From Linderina pennispora (Eukaryota > Kickxellomycota > Kickxellomycetes > Kickxellales > Kickxellaceae): a stretch of 36,675 bases of DNA. Both the position numbers and the translations under genes were made by a program. The notes beneath the pieces are model-generated. The model was not told where the DNA came from. It worked only from the letters and a program-made list of their open reading frames with translations, and made no database searches. The stretch lies in contig NW_024468337.1 in assembly GCF_002104995.1 (NCBI RefSeq), positions 1 to 36,675 on the forward strand, written 5' to 3'. Below, in pieces: positions 1 to 9,522 of this stretch; the stretch's first letter is position 1; each line of letters opens with the position of its first letter.

Positions 1-67
1 AAGAAACAAAGATGCTACATAGAGACGCTCAGAGTCTGCTCAAAGCGGAGTAGTCGCAATGACCAGC

Positions 68-1706
68 TTAGTTGAGGGTGACGATGCGGCACTTGCGGAC
101 CGAGGTGGTAGGGGCGACCTCAGAGGTGGGCTCGACCGACGACGGAGTGGAGACACGGTGGTGACAGTGGTGGGCTCGCAATCAGGGCACGGGGTGGTCT
201 CGATGGTCTGGGTGACGGTGGTCGGCTCGCACGGGGTGGTGTGGCTGGACCTCCGAGGTGGGCTCGACCGACGACGGAGTGGAGACGATCACGGTGGTGA
301 CGGTGGTGGGCTCGCAATCAGGGCACGGAGTGGTCTCGATGGTCTGGGTGACGGTGGTCGGCTCGCACGGGGTGGTGGTGGCTGGACCTCCGAGGTGGCT
401 CGACCGGACGACGGAGTGGAGACGATCACGGTGGTGACGGTGGTGGGCTCGCAATCAGGGCACGGAGTGGTCTCGATGGTCTGGTGACGGTGGTCGGCTC
501 GCACGGGTGGTGGTGGTCTCGACCTCAGTGGTGGGCTCAACCGACGACGGGACCTCGGTGGTGGTCGGGGTCACGGTGTAGACGGTGGTGATGGTGGTCG
601 GCTCGCACTCGTGGCACGGGGTGGTAGTGATGGTCTCAGTCACGGTGGTGGGCTCGCACGGGGTGGTCTCCGAGGTAGGCTCGACCGACGACGGGACCTC
701 AGTGGTGGTCGGGGTCACGGTGTAGGTGGTCGTGATGGTGGTCGGCTCGGCACTCGTCGCAAGGAGTGGTGGTGATGGTCTCGGTGACAGTAGTGGGCTC
801 GCACGGGTGGTTCGACTCCTCCGACGGACTCCTCCTCCGACGAGGTCGGGGTCTCGGTGATGGGTCTCGGTGACAGTGGTTTGGCTCGCACTCGTGGCAA
901 GGAGTGGTGGTGTAGGTGGTGGTGTAGGTAGTGGGCTCGCACGGGTCGGTGGAAGACTCGACATCCGAGGCAATGCTGGACTCGCAGTCAGAGTCCGAGG
1001 ACTCAGTAGGCTCCTCCGAGGACTCAGAGGCACCCGACGACTCAACAGGAACATCAGAGGACTCAACAGGGGAGTCCGAGGACTCAGAGGCATCCGAGGA
1101 CTCAGAGGCATCCGACGACTCAGAAGGCATCCGACGACTCAGTGGGCTCCTCCGACGACTCAACAGGAGCGTCCGAGGACTTCGACAGGAGCATCTGACG
1201 ACTCAGAGGCATCCCGACGACTCGACAGGAACATCAGAGGAACTCAACAGGGGCATCCGATGACTCAGTGGGCTCCTCCGAGGACTCAGCAGGGGCGTCC
1301 GAGGACTCAACAGGGGCCTCAGAGGTGACCTCAGAAGTGGCCTCGGTGGTCTCCTCAGAAGTGGCCTCGGTGGTCTCCTCGGATGTAGCCTCAGTGGTGG
1401 TCTCCTCGGATGTAGCCTCAGTGGTGGTCTCCTCAGAAGTGGTCTCCTCGGCAGTGGTCTCCTCAGAAGTGGTTTCCTCAGTGGTGGCCTCGGGTGGTGG
1501 TCTCCTCGGTGGTCTCCTCGGTAGTCTCGGAAGGGAGAGTGCTGGTGATGCTCTCAATAACAGAGGTGGTCTCAGAAGAGATCATGCTGGTGATGCTCTC
1601 AACAGCGGAGGAGGTCTGGGCAGACATCAGGCTGGACATGTCCTCAACAGGGGCGGCGAAGGCAACCGGCGGCGAACAGGGCAACGAACGAGATAGCAGA
1701 CTTCAT
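68..1706 (-). CDS. Secreted Ser/Thr-rich repeat (mucin-like) surface protein, frame-interrupted
   Basis: The ATG at 1706-1704 opens a clear signal peptide (MKSAISFVALFAA, then VAFAAPVEDM after a one-base correction), with likely cleavage near AFA-AP. The mature protein has three compositional blocks. The first is rich in Glu-Thr-Ser (EATSEETT-like units, about 1235-1500). The second is Ser-Asp-Glu repeats (ESSDAS-like, about 941-1225). The third is long units with paired cysteines (TTTPCHECEPTTIT and EVPSSVEPTSEV signatures, about 90-940). The chain ends in SVRKCRIVTLN at a TAA (70-68), so the gene is complete, roughly 540 residues. The reading frame jumps many times, the first at an extra base in the CC at 1666-1667. 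A cell-wall or secreted adhesin or structural role is inferred from composition only. No catalytic domain and no GPI-like hydrophobic tail are visible. Confidence 0.7.
90..940 (-). repeat. Long tandem repeats, period about 135-138 bp, two-cysteine Thr-rich units
   Basis: A plus-strand landmark (caatcagggcac) recurs at 179, 315 and 452, giving spacings of 136 and 137 bp. More degenerate units continue to about 940. Each unit encodes PCEPTTVT, a CxxC pair and a VEPTSEV linker. Spacings that are not multiples of three come from one-base length differences in G runs (for example ggggtggtgtgg against ggggtggtggtgg), so neighbouring units fall in different frames. Confidence 0.8.
941..1500 (-). repeat. 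Short-period Ser/Asp/Glu and Thr/Glu coding repeats
   Basis: Simple coding repeats inside the surface-protein gene. About 941-1225 encodes ESSDAS/VESSD-type hexads. About 1235-1500 encodes EATSEETT and EETTSEETT units. They are typical of unstructured, probably O-glycosylated stalks. Confidence 0.7.
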
Positions 1707-1892
1707 TGTTTAAGTTAAGAGGTAAGGGGGTAAGGGAGATGTACTGGTCGGGATGGGATAAGGAAGGGTGGCGGAAGGAATGTACGCTATGGACAAATAC
1801 CAAGGTAACAGATTTCAGAAAGAATACTAGGGATTGATACAATACCGGAATATTTAATGAGGAATCCTGGTAGAGGCCAGGTACTAGCCACG

Positions 1893-1900
1893 TATTTATA
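1893..1900 (-). promoter_or_regulatory. TATA box (TATAAATA) of the surface-protein gene
   Basis: A consensus TATAAATA on the minus strand lies 187 bp upstream of the ATG at 1706. This is compatible with a leader of about 150 nt. It sits just downstream of a perfect 12-bp inverted repeat (1908-1919 and 1962-1973). Confidence 0.5.
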
Positions 1901-1907
1901 ACCGGGT

Positions 1908-1973
1908 GGCAGCGTGTTCGCACCGGATGCCGCTGCCTCCCGGACTGAGCACTTGCGCTCGGAACACGCTGCC
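1908..1973. repeat. 12-bp perfect inverted repeat, 42-bp spacer
   Basis: ggcagcgtgttc (1908-1919) and gaacacgctgcc (1962-1973) are exact reverse complements. The pair lies directly upstream of the minus-strand TATA box. It could be a pair of divergent transcription-factor sites; stem formation in RNA is less likely with a 42-nt loop. Function is unknown. Confidence 0.6.
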
Positions 1974-2818
1974 CTCCCCCTTTCAAAATGCCCTTTATCT
2001 TGTTCTTTCTTGTGCAATCGCGTTAAATTTAGCAGTTGCTGTTCGGTGACCAGGCACACACTGGGACGCCAAAAATACCGTGTGTGGGTAGATCTACTGG
2101 GGTACAGAGTTTTACATCATGCCACTACGCCTGATGTCGTACACCCGCGCTCAACAATATTGCGACTGGGTGGCACAGTGAAGTCGCCGGTGCTGTTTTA
2201 GATGCAAGTACGCCGACGCCATTGGTGGGACTATCAGGCTGCCGTTACCTCACCCCACGGACCCAAAGGTATCGCCAGCAGCCTACCGGTGACGCACTGG
2301 CTGTGTGGACGCGCTGCTCCAGTCAGACGTCCGCTGCAAGCTACAAAAGATGTCAACAATCGAGGAGATGGCAGCTGCTACACAGGCAAAAGGAGATGAT
2401 GAGCCTAGTCTGCTGCGAGTTCTAGAAGCAATTGCAGTGAACTGAAACAAGCCAGCAATCCGAGTTACTTGACACCAGTCATCAATAGGTTTGACGGTAG
2501 AACCCAAAAATAACAGCCAACCAACCCTGTAGCCCGGCCATAGAGCTTGGGAGCCTCGCTTCCTCTCCCTTGAAATAGTACACTGCTGTGGCAATATTTA
2601 GTAGCCATCGTGAAGGAATAAATAGCACAGGCTGTTTACCAAAAGACCAGTAGGTCCACCCCCGCTTAACCATAAGACCGCCTAATTTCAGCGCGTTGGA
2701 TCCGCAGTGTTACATATGCGCAACGGCAGATGCGTGGGTTCTCAAGCAAATCCTGTCTTGTCTCTCACGCGAATATCTCTAAACATCATCGCATACGCTC
2801 AACACCTACGCGACCACT

Positions 2819-4494
2819 ATGTCTTTTTTGGGATCGAAGATCGCGGCTGCTCACCAGCAGCCCAACGACTCGCTGCAAGGGCTCTGCACCGAGGCACAGC
2901 TGCGATCAGCGCCACCAGCAGCGCGCTTGCCAGGCTCCCACCCCCACCGGCGGCGCTCCGTGGCCAAAACACCAGCTGCGCTCACTCCACGCCTCAGCAC
3001 TGACGCAGAAGAATGCGGCGGGCGGCGGCCTACTGAGCAGACTGTTACAGACAGCCCAGTCCAATAACCCCATCACCTCGCAGTGGTACGGGCAGCCTGT
3101 GCACGAAACCCACCCAGAGCTGGTGCTGGCGGACGAGCTCACGCCGGAATATCAGCCGGAGAGTACGAGACCCGACGGCAGGCACTGATGAGCGCTCTCC
3201 CCGAAGGGAGTTCCGTGGTGGCATTTAGCGCCCGCATGTTTTTTGTCTCACCGCATGTGTTCCACACGTTCCGGCAGGACTCGGACTTTCATTACCTTTG
3301 CGGCTGGAACGAGCCCGATTCGGTGCTGGTGCTGGAGAAGGACAAGTTTGCCGCGCGCGGCTACACAATGACCATCTTCGCTAACCCAAAGGAGCCCGAG
3401 AAGGAGCTGTGGGAAGGCCCGCGCAACGGGCTCGAGGCTGCAGTCGACATGTTTGGCGCCGACCAGGCCCGGCCGATTCGCGAGTTCAATAAGCACGCGG
3501 GCAAGATGCTCAGGCGGTTCAAGACTGAGGGGAGCCCGGTTTCGGGCGCCTTTATCTACACCGACCTGGACCCTGACAACGGGCTCGTGCGCAGCACCCA
3601 GTGCGGCGGGTTCGCCAAGCTGCTGAAGGAGGAGGGCGTCGGGTCGCGTATCCAGCGGCTCACATCGCAGGTGCAAAAGCTGCGCCTGATCAAGTCGCCC
3701 GCCGAGATCAGCCTGATGCGTGAGGCCAGTCGCCTGTCGGCCAGCGCGTTTCAGCGGATCATGCGCGACTGCAGGCCGGGGCTCAGTGAGGCTACACTGC
3801 AAGGAATCTTCACGCGCCAGTGCCAGGAGGCCAGTATCGTCGACGGCACTGACCGCTCTCCGCTGACACGGCCCGCCTACGTCCCTGTGTTTGCGTCAGG
3901 AGAGCACGCACTGTGCCTGCACTATGTGCATAACTCGGGTCCTGTCAAGGATGGGATCTGATTCTGGTTGATGCTGGCGCAGAATATGCCTCGTATGCTG
4001 CCGATATCACGCGTACCTTCCCAGTCAACGGCCGCTTCACTGCGCCGCAGCGCGACTTGTACAGCGCGCTGCTGGCGGTCCAGGAGCAGATGCTCCAGCT
4101 GTGCCATGTCTCGGCTGGATACTCGCTGAACGAGATCCACCGCCAGTCGACTTACCGCCTGCAGCAGGAGCTCAGGCAAATTGGCTTTGAGGTCTCGGCA
4201 CGCGACATCGACGACCACCTGTACCCGCACCACATCTCCCATTACCTGGGCATGGACGTACACGATACTGTCGACATGACCCGTTCGCAGCTTCTCAAGC
4301 CCGGCATGGTGGTCACTGTCGAGCCAGGGGTCTATGTCCCGTACGACAACCGGTTCCCAAAGGCGTTCCAGGGAATTGGTATCCGCATCGAGGACGACAT
4401 TGTGGTTGGGCAGACTGCTGCGGATATGGAGAACCTGAGCATCGGCACCCCCAAGACCGTCGAGGACATCGAGGCACTGATGAATACGCATTGA
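2819..4494 (+). CDS. ICP55: Icp55/XPNPEP3-type mitochondrial aminopeptidase P (M24), two frame breaks
   Basis: An M24 metallopeptidase that, in this family, removes one N-terminal residue from imported mitochondrial proteins after MPP cleavage. The N-terminus is Arg/Ala/Ser-rich with LRSLHASALTQK, fitting a targeting sequence. The AMP_N domain follows (GQPVHETHPEL, FRQDSDFHYLCGWNEPDSV). The catalytic domain keeps all five metal ligands: VDAGAEY, ADITRTFP, HYLGMDVHD, VEPGVYV and GIRIEDD. Reading through needs one extra G near 3146-3147 (ELTP then GISAGEYETRRQ) and one near 3953-3955 (VKDG then LILVDAG). The start is uncertain: 2819 follows a leader-like stretch, but an in-frame ATG at 2730 also exists and another shift near the 5' end is possible. 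Confidence 0.85.
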
Positions 4495-4581
4495 ACCCCA
4501 GGGCTACTTTCATTAGTAAGCTAGTTTGCTCTTTTACTTAGAAACAGTACATAGAGGTCGCCGATACCAGCTGCAAAAAAG

Positions 4582-4950
4582 TTAGAGCTTCAGAGCAAAG
4601 CTGCTCAGCGACTCGTAGGACTGTCCGCCGGGGACCTCGCCCTCGTTGACGCCGTTGCGGTACAGCACGACGGTCGGGTAGCCGTCAATGTCGGCCTTGT
4701 CGCAGAGCGCGCGGTTAGCCTTGCAGTCGACCTCACCGAAGTAAATGTCCTTCATGCCCAGGCTGTCCTGCAGGTCTCCCGACACCTGCTTCCATGTTGG
4801 CGCAAAGCGGCGCGACCACGGGCAGGTAGGCGAGTAGTACTTCACCAGCCAAATTCCGTCCTTGGTCTCCGAGGCGAACGTGGCGCTGTCCAGGATCGTG
4901 TATCCGCTGACAGCAGTAAGCAGTGAAAGCGCAATAGTCGTAAACTTCAT
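4582..4950 (-). CDS. Secreted thioredoxin-fold protein with CPWS active site
   Basis: 122 residues, intact. The signal peptide MKFTTIALSLLTAVSG is followed by one thioredoxin fold: WLVKYYSPTCPWSRRFAPTW carries the active-site helix, YFGEVDCKANRALCDKADI the central strand, and GYPTVVLYRNG the cis-proline. The active site is CxxS (CPWS), not CxxC. The protein is therefore unlikely to oxidise disulfides by itself; it may isomerise, bind or reduce through a mixed disulfide. It ends LSSFALKL with no KDEL/HDEL signal, so it may be secreted rather than ER-retained. It resembles one domain of a PDI/Mpd1-type protein. The start is the ATG at 4950; an upstream in-frame extension would use a non-ATG codon. 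Confidence 0.8.
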   Translation of the reverse strand: MKFTTIALSLLTAVSGYTILDSATFASETKDGIWLVKYYSPTCPWSRRFAPTWKQVSGDLQDSLGMKDIYFGEVDCKANRALCDKADIDGYPTVVLYRNGVNEGEVPGGQSYESLSSFALKL

Positions 4951-5725
4951 GGTTAGAAACAAATGTAGAGGGAAAAGAGGAGGAAGTAGGACGAGTGTTA
5001 AAATGAAACGCGTGAGCGGAACAAAAAAGGTGCAAGCGCCTTCAAAATACTCGAAAACACATTTTTCTGCGCTATTGTAGCTGCAGCTTTCACACTTTCG
5101 TGCTTGGCGGGCAAACAGGCGATGTGCGTCATGTGCATTGGCAATGGTCCGCTCGCCCTTTGCCGTATAAAAGGTCGATCGCTAGTGGATCCGCAAAACA
5201 GGTCCAAGCGCCCTCCTCGCGTCTGGCCAGCCTAAGCCATGGTGTACAGCATGTGCACCATGGAACTCTCTGCGACGCCAGCAGCATGTCGCCAAACAGC
5301 GGCAGTGCGTCCACCATATCTGTGGCTCGCCAGCCTACTGCGATTTCTGCTGATCCACCCTGAGGACTCGCCACCGCCACCAGCCCAACAAATATCGCTG
5401 AGCCTGCTGTAGCAAAGGACTGGCAGACTCATCCTACACGTGTGGCCTGCGCCCTATCAGCGGGCTAGCCTGGAGCATCCCTGCAGCGAACTCGACTCGT
5501 TTTTCTGAGGCTATTGTTTGTACTGGAACGAGTCATGCCTGAAACCTTGGGGGAATGCTAGCAGAGCAAATAGTTTTTCTTGCAGAAGACAGCGGCAGGC
5601 AGAGGAGATTTGAAAGCCAAGGTAAAACAGCCGATACTCATACGCCGTTTCTTTTCCCTCAGCTTTCATTCATATCGTGTCGCAATACCAGCCAGCTACT
5701 GTTTCTGAACCTTTAAAAGGCACCA
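4951..5725. other. Divergent intergenic region
   Basis: About 775 bp between the thioredoxin-like gene and the SET gene, transcribed apart. It contains a TATAAAAGG at 5166-5174 and pyrimidine-rich stretches close to the SET start (5640-5710). I see no convincing coding sequence. Confidence 0.55.
5166..5174 (+). promoter_or_regulatory. Possible TATA box (TATAAAAGG)
   Basis: A consensus TATA element on the plus strand, but 550 bp upstream of the SET-gene ATG. Either that gene has a long or spliced leader, or the element serves an unannotated transcript, or it is chance. Confidence 0.3.
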
Positions 5726-7237
5726 ATGTCGATTATCCTCTCAGCCAACGCCCTAACTGCAGTTCCACCCGGAAAATTATCCGATGCAAGGGTCATTGCG
5801 CCAGGCACTAGTAGTGGTCAGACTGCGCAGGGTGCTTCTGTGACTAACGACGACTCGGAAAATTTCCCAGTCAGGATCCACCATGTTCCGGGTCGCGGGC
5901 GTGGATTCTTTGCGGACAGGGACTTCACTCGCGGCGATGAGGTGTTCCAGGCCATGCCGCTGGCCTGTGCGATCAGTGAGGACTGGGTCGGCAACACATG
6001 TGCCTGGTGTTTCAAGTTTGATGATCGCCGCAAGCACCACCTGAAGGTGTCGGCCCCTGGCGGCACGAAGCACCACCAGGCATGCCACTACAAGGGCGCT
6101 TTCTGCTCGGAGCAGTGCCAGGAGAATGCCATTGCATCCCATGGCGGTGGGCACGCGTGGCAGCGCTACGTCGCAGTCCTAGACTCTATTGAGGCCGAGG
6201 CCCAGCGTCTCAAGGCCACAGCCAGCAAGGGAATGACCAAGGCCGCTAAAGGAAAGAAGCCCAAGTCGTGTGAGGCTAGCTTGGTGTTCAGCGAGGGCAA
6301 ATCGCTGACAGACGAGGTTTTCAACCCTGACGACGCCTCGGACGACCAGCTGGCGCAGTGGATCATGCTCGTGTGGGATTCAATCATCGAGGACCGCATC
6401 TTCATCGGCGGCCTGCCGGACAGCCCCTACCGCGAGATCGCGCGGCTGATCGCAGGCTCCCTGTGTCATCGAAGTAATAAACGCAGTAATAGCAATAGTA
6501 AACCGGTGTGCGGCTCCGATCCGACCATGTGGGCTGCAGACATGGTACGCCGGTCCGTCGCCGCCGAGCCTGTTGCTCCTTGCGAGTCGCTCGAGCACAT
6601 GCAGCCGAATGAAGTCAACTGGCTCCGCAGCGAGCTCTACTCGCTACAGCTAACCCGGTCTAGCGAGGGTGGGGATGCGTCCAATCCTGCGACTATTGCA
6701 CCAATCCATCTTCCGCTGGTCCCAACGGCAGCACAAATCCGCCTGACGGGCTGGGGTGCGCTTTTCCGCGTTGCTGCTGAGACATTCTGGCTGCTCAACG
6801 GCGCCTGGCAGCAGGCCATCGAGGCACAGCAGCTGCCCGCCCTGGAGCATGCCGACTTCCGCGACGTCTACTACCGCGAGATGGCAAACTCGTTTGGCAT
6901 CTGGGATCCAAACGACCCCTTCCCTAGCGAAAACCCAGCTGACGACCAGCGAGATGGGGAGGAGCATGAGATGCTGGGGTTTGCCATCTACCCCACTGCG
7001 GTATATTTCAACCACTCCTGCGCGCCCAACGTGTTCAAGGTTAGAGAGGGGCGCCAGATCAGGTTTGTGTGCCTGCATGATATCAGGCAGGGCGAGGAGA
7101 TGTTTATCTCGTATGGATCGGTCTTTGAGGATGTCGGCGAAAGGCGTGAGCGGCTCCAGCAACATTACTTCTTTGTGTGCACCTGCGACCGCTGTGTTGC
7201 TGAAAGCACCGCCTACTTGGCCCAGGACGGCTGCTAG
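5726..7237 (+). CDS. SET/MYND-domain (SMYD-like) putative protein lysine methyltransferase
   Basis: 503 residues, intact and intronless. The first SET part is near residues 48-80 (HHVPGRGRGFFADRDF, GDEVFQA). A MYND-like zinc module interrupts it (CAWCF, CHYKGAFCSEQCQ, then His), which is the split arrangement of SMYD/Set5/Set6 proteins. The SET core is at about 415-470, with YFNHSCAPN (SAM and substrate site) and GEEMFISYG (catalytic Tyr). The post-SET CTCDRC follows. A lysine-rich insert (TASKGMTKAAKGKKPK) lies near residue 165. Such enzymes use SAM to methylate histone or non-histone lysines; the substrate here cannot be told. Confidence 0.85.
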   Translation: MSIILSANALTAVPPGKLSDARVIAPGTSSGQTAQGASVTNDDSENFPVRIHHVPGRGRGFFADRDFTRGDEVFQAMPLACAISEDWVGNTCAWCFKFDDRRKHHLKVSAPGGTKHHQACHYKGAFCSEQCQENAIASHGGGHAWQRYVAVLDSIEAEAQRLKATASKGMTKAAKGKKPKSCEASLVFSEGKSLTDEVFNPDDASDDQLAQWIMLVWDSIIEDRIFIGGLPDSPYREIARLIAGSLCHRSNKRSNSNSKPVCGSDPTMWAADMVRRSVAAEPVAPCESLEHMQPNEVNWLRSELYSLQLTRSSEGGDASNPATIAPIHLPLVPTAAQIRLTGWGALFRVAAETFWLLNGAWQQAIEAQQLPALEHADFRDVYYREMANSFGIWDPNDPFPSENPADDQRDGEEHEMLGFAIYPTAVYFNHSCAPNVFKVREGRQIRFVCLHDIRQGEEMFISYGSVFEDVGERRERLQQHYFFVCTCDRCVAESTAYLAQDGC

Positions 7238-7633
7238 AGCGTCAGCTACTGCTAAATTGGGGGAGATGCAGAGGTTGGGTGTACACAGACGGCGGGTTTC
7301 ACAACAGTGTTTTCCCACTGGCCAGTACTTGAATAGCAATAGATCCACTCTGCCGTGATAGCGCACCACAAGTTGAAACAGGATGCATTCGCCGACGAAC
7401 TAACCACAACCCCAGGAGCTAGCAGCAGCAGGCCACGTCCTTGATGTGTTCCGATAAAGTATTGACAGTGGTCGATATCGCTGCATGACATGCGGTGCGA
7501 TTTCCGCCAGTAGGGAAGCATTTTGGCTAAACCGACCAGTTTGCCATTCCTACAGACCGTGCTCGGTGCATTATAAGCATTTCTCTTTACTGACTACTAG
7601 AAATACTCTGACAACAAAGCAAATCCAAGCATA
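7238..7633 (+). other. Intergenic region with promoter of the first USP gene
   Basis: About 400 bp between two plus-strand genes. A TATAAG (7572-7577) lies 57 bp before the USP start, within gcattataagc. The second USP gene has a similar gcattataataa 113 bp before its start (19995-20000), possibly a shared core promoter. No gene is seen. Confidence 0.5.
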
Positions 7634-8398
7634 ATGGCTGAACGCACAACTGAGTCTAGTCAGCCGCCCAGAATCAGCATCCCAGGGAGCAGCAAGGGCG
7701 GCTCTCCTAGCACAGCGACCAGCGGCGACAAGGACAGTATCTACGATCAGCTGGTTGCCAAGAGCCTGGGTAAAAGCGCGCAGAGCCCGAATTCCCTGCT
7801 AGGCGTCGGCCATCCCACTCTGTTCCGTAAAGGCACGTTGATCGAGATCCCCGACGTCGATCCTGAGGCAGCATTGCAGAGAGAGCGTCAGCGCCAGAGA
7901 AGAAGCAAGACCAAACCATCCAAGCCTGAGCGTTTTGTTGCTATTGCCATCAAGGACAGCCCACAGACCATCGATATCATCGAGTGGGCCATTCGTCAAG
8001 CACTGGTTCCGGGCCGTGACAAGGTGGTGCTCATCAACGTACGGCCAGCAGTAAACGGGCTCATTGGCGACCTTGTGTCATCCAATTCCGACAAGGAGGT
8101 CGCGGAGCGCGAGAAGAGCCATGAGCTTCTCAAAAAGTATGCGTCGATAATCAAGGCCGAAGGGTATCCGATCAAGGGAGTCTCGATTCGCAGCGTTGAC
8201 ATCCGCGGCGAGCTGGTGCGCAAGCTGATGGAGCTGAAGTGCGACATGCTGATCATGGGAAGACACGCGTCAAAGTCCATGAAGGAGCGCTTTATCGGGT
8301 GCAAGGTCAACTACTTGATTGAGAATTCGCCTTGCCCAGTCACGGTGGTTGGTGGTGACAGCAGGCTATTCCCGGGCTCATCATCTCCATCCACTTAG
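7634..8398 (+). CDS. Universal stress protein (UspA-fold) domain protein, copy A
   Basis: 254 residues, intact. A disordered Ser/Gly-rich N-terminus (1-60) leads to the conserved patch HPTLFRKGTLIEIPDV, a basic stretch (RQRQRRSKTKPSKPER), then a UspA domain from about 97 to 243 (FVAIAIKDS, VVLINVRPAVNGLIG, SHELLKKYASIIKAEG). The nucleotide-binding loop is G209-x2-A212-x9-G222-C223, a relaxed form of the usual G-x2-G-x9-G-S/T motif. The family binds ATP or AMP and acts in stress or signalling; the substrate here is unknown. It is the first gene of a USP plus P-type-ATPase pair repeated at 20113-26776. Confidence 0.85.
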   Translation: MAERTTESSQPPRISIPGSSKGGSPSTATSGDKDSIYDQLVAKSLGKSAQSPNSLLGVGHPTLFRKGTLIEIPDVDPEAALQRERQRQRRSKTKPSKPERFVAIAIKDSPQTIDIIEWAIRQALVPGRDKVVLINVRPAVNGLIGDLVSSNSDKEVAEREKSHELLKKYASIIKAEGYPIKGVSIRSVDIRGELVRKLMELKCDMLIMGRHASKSMKERFIGCKVNYLIENSPCPVTVVGGDSRLFPGSSSPST

Positions 8399-9522
8399 AT
8401 GCACACCCAAATCCGTTTAATGTATTATCACGAACATGGTCTTGTTCAATTTCCTTATCCACATTTACCAAGGGTGTTTTATTATCTGTCACCGTGGGTT
8501 CGGTGTCATCCCAACTACCCACTGCTCCAGGTCTTCTGAGCACCAATCGCTGCAATGTGATTTGGAAGAAATCGAATCATGTTATCAAACGTGATCCAAA
8601 TATGCATTTGGCACTTCAATCGAATCAGCCAGATTCGGACTATATGCACGATGAACGCACGGGTGCATGAAAAAATGGCCAAGCTGCAGCTCAGTATGCC
8701 GACTCGCACTGCCGCGTCATGAAGCTAGCCCCTTCTTTGACCATGCAGCTTCGTACACAACCTACTGGGCAATCCAACTTGATTGCAAGTTTCATATGTG
8801 CCGATCTTTGCTTTTGTCCAGGTTAGAAGGTAGAGGGGTATCCTAAAGTGAGAAAAGGCAAAGGCCTTTCTGTTTATCTGAAGAAAGCATCTCGTATTCG
8901 ACGTACAAGTTTAAGGTTCTTCAGAAACTGCTTATACAGCAGAAACACTGGAAAACTGTGCATAATGTGAGTATCTTCGTACATCATAGAGATGAAGCGA
9001 TAGACCCATGATATCGAGGGGGCAAAAAACACATGCCTGACTAGTAGTGCCGTAATAGGCGTGGCAATAGCCGAAAAGTTGGCATTGCTGGTATAGAAGG
9101 GGCATGAGAAGCGTGTTGCAAAAGACATAATTTGTTCGCATCAGATGAGGGAGGGGGTGATCGACTCGTCCTGAAATTGTGTTTCAGGTATTTTACAGAT
9201 GCAAATGGCGAAGATTCCCAGCATACGGAGAGAACATAGCCATTTTCATCAAACAAGGAGGCCGTGCTTTGAATTTTTCAAACAAAACCTAGAGGTGGTT
9301 GAGCTTACCAAATGTATCCGCTGCAAATGACAACCGCAGCTAGACGCGTGTCTTTCCCCACACTCCGATGCTGCGTAGTCAAGCGCCTCGCCTTCATCTC
9401 CAAACACTTCTTGACTGCTATAAAGCTGATTGCGCTCCTCTGCTCCTGCTCGAGATGTCCCAATAGCCTTTTACACTCTCCCTAATTTTTACACTTCAAA
9501 CCCAACCACCTCTCGATTGTGA
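8399..9522. other. Intergenic region between USP A and ATPase A
   Basis: About 1.1 kb, AT-richer than the flanking genes. Only short open frames without protein character are seen on both strands. A TATAAAG at 9419-9425, 98 bp before the ATPase start, is the likely promoter element. I see no long stretch resembling the equivalent spacer of the second module (20891-23473). Confidence 0.55.
9419..9425 (+). promoter_or_regulatory. TATA box of ATPase A
   Basis: TATAAAG 98 bp upstream of the ATG at 9523, followed by a C/T-rich leader with CTCTC tracts. Position and strand fit a core promoter. Confidence 0.45.

Larger units (their letters stand above)
1707..2818. other. Divergent intergenic region, no gene seen
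   Basis: About 1.1 kb between the minus-strand surface-protein gene and the plus-strand aminopeptidase. It holds the TATA box and inverted repeat listed separately. The open frames here (for example 1914-2201 and 2202-2399) have no recognisable protein character. The right end probably holds the aminopeptidase promoter and leader. Confidence 0.6.

Noticed and set aside
90-1500. Regular repeats that might suggest a CRISPR array
   Set aside because: Units are coding, contiguous and degenerate, with no unique spacers of constant length, and there are no cas genes.
3248-3802. Antisense frame of 184 codons within the aminopeptidase gene
   Set aside because: The opposite strand encodes a recognised enzyme with all its catalytic motifs; this frame has none.
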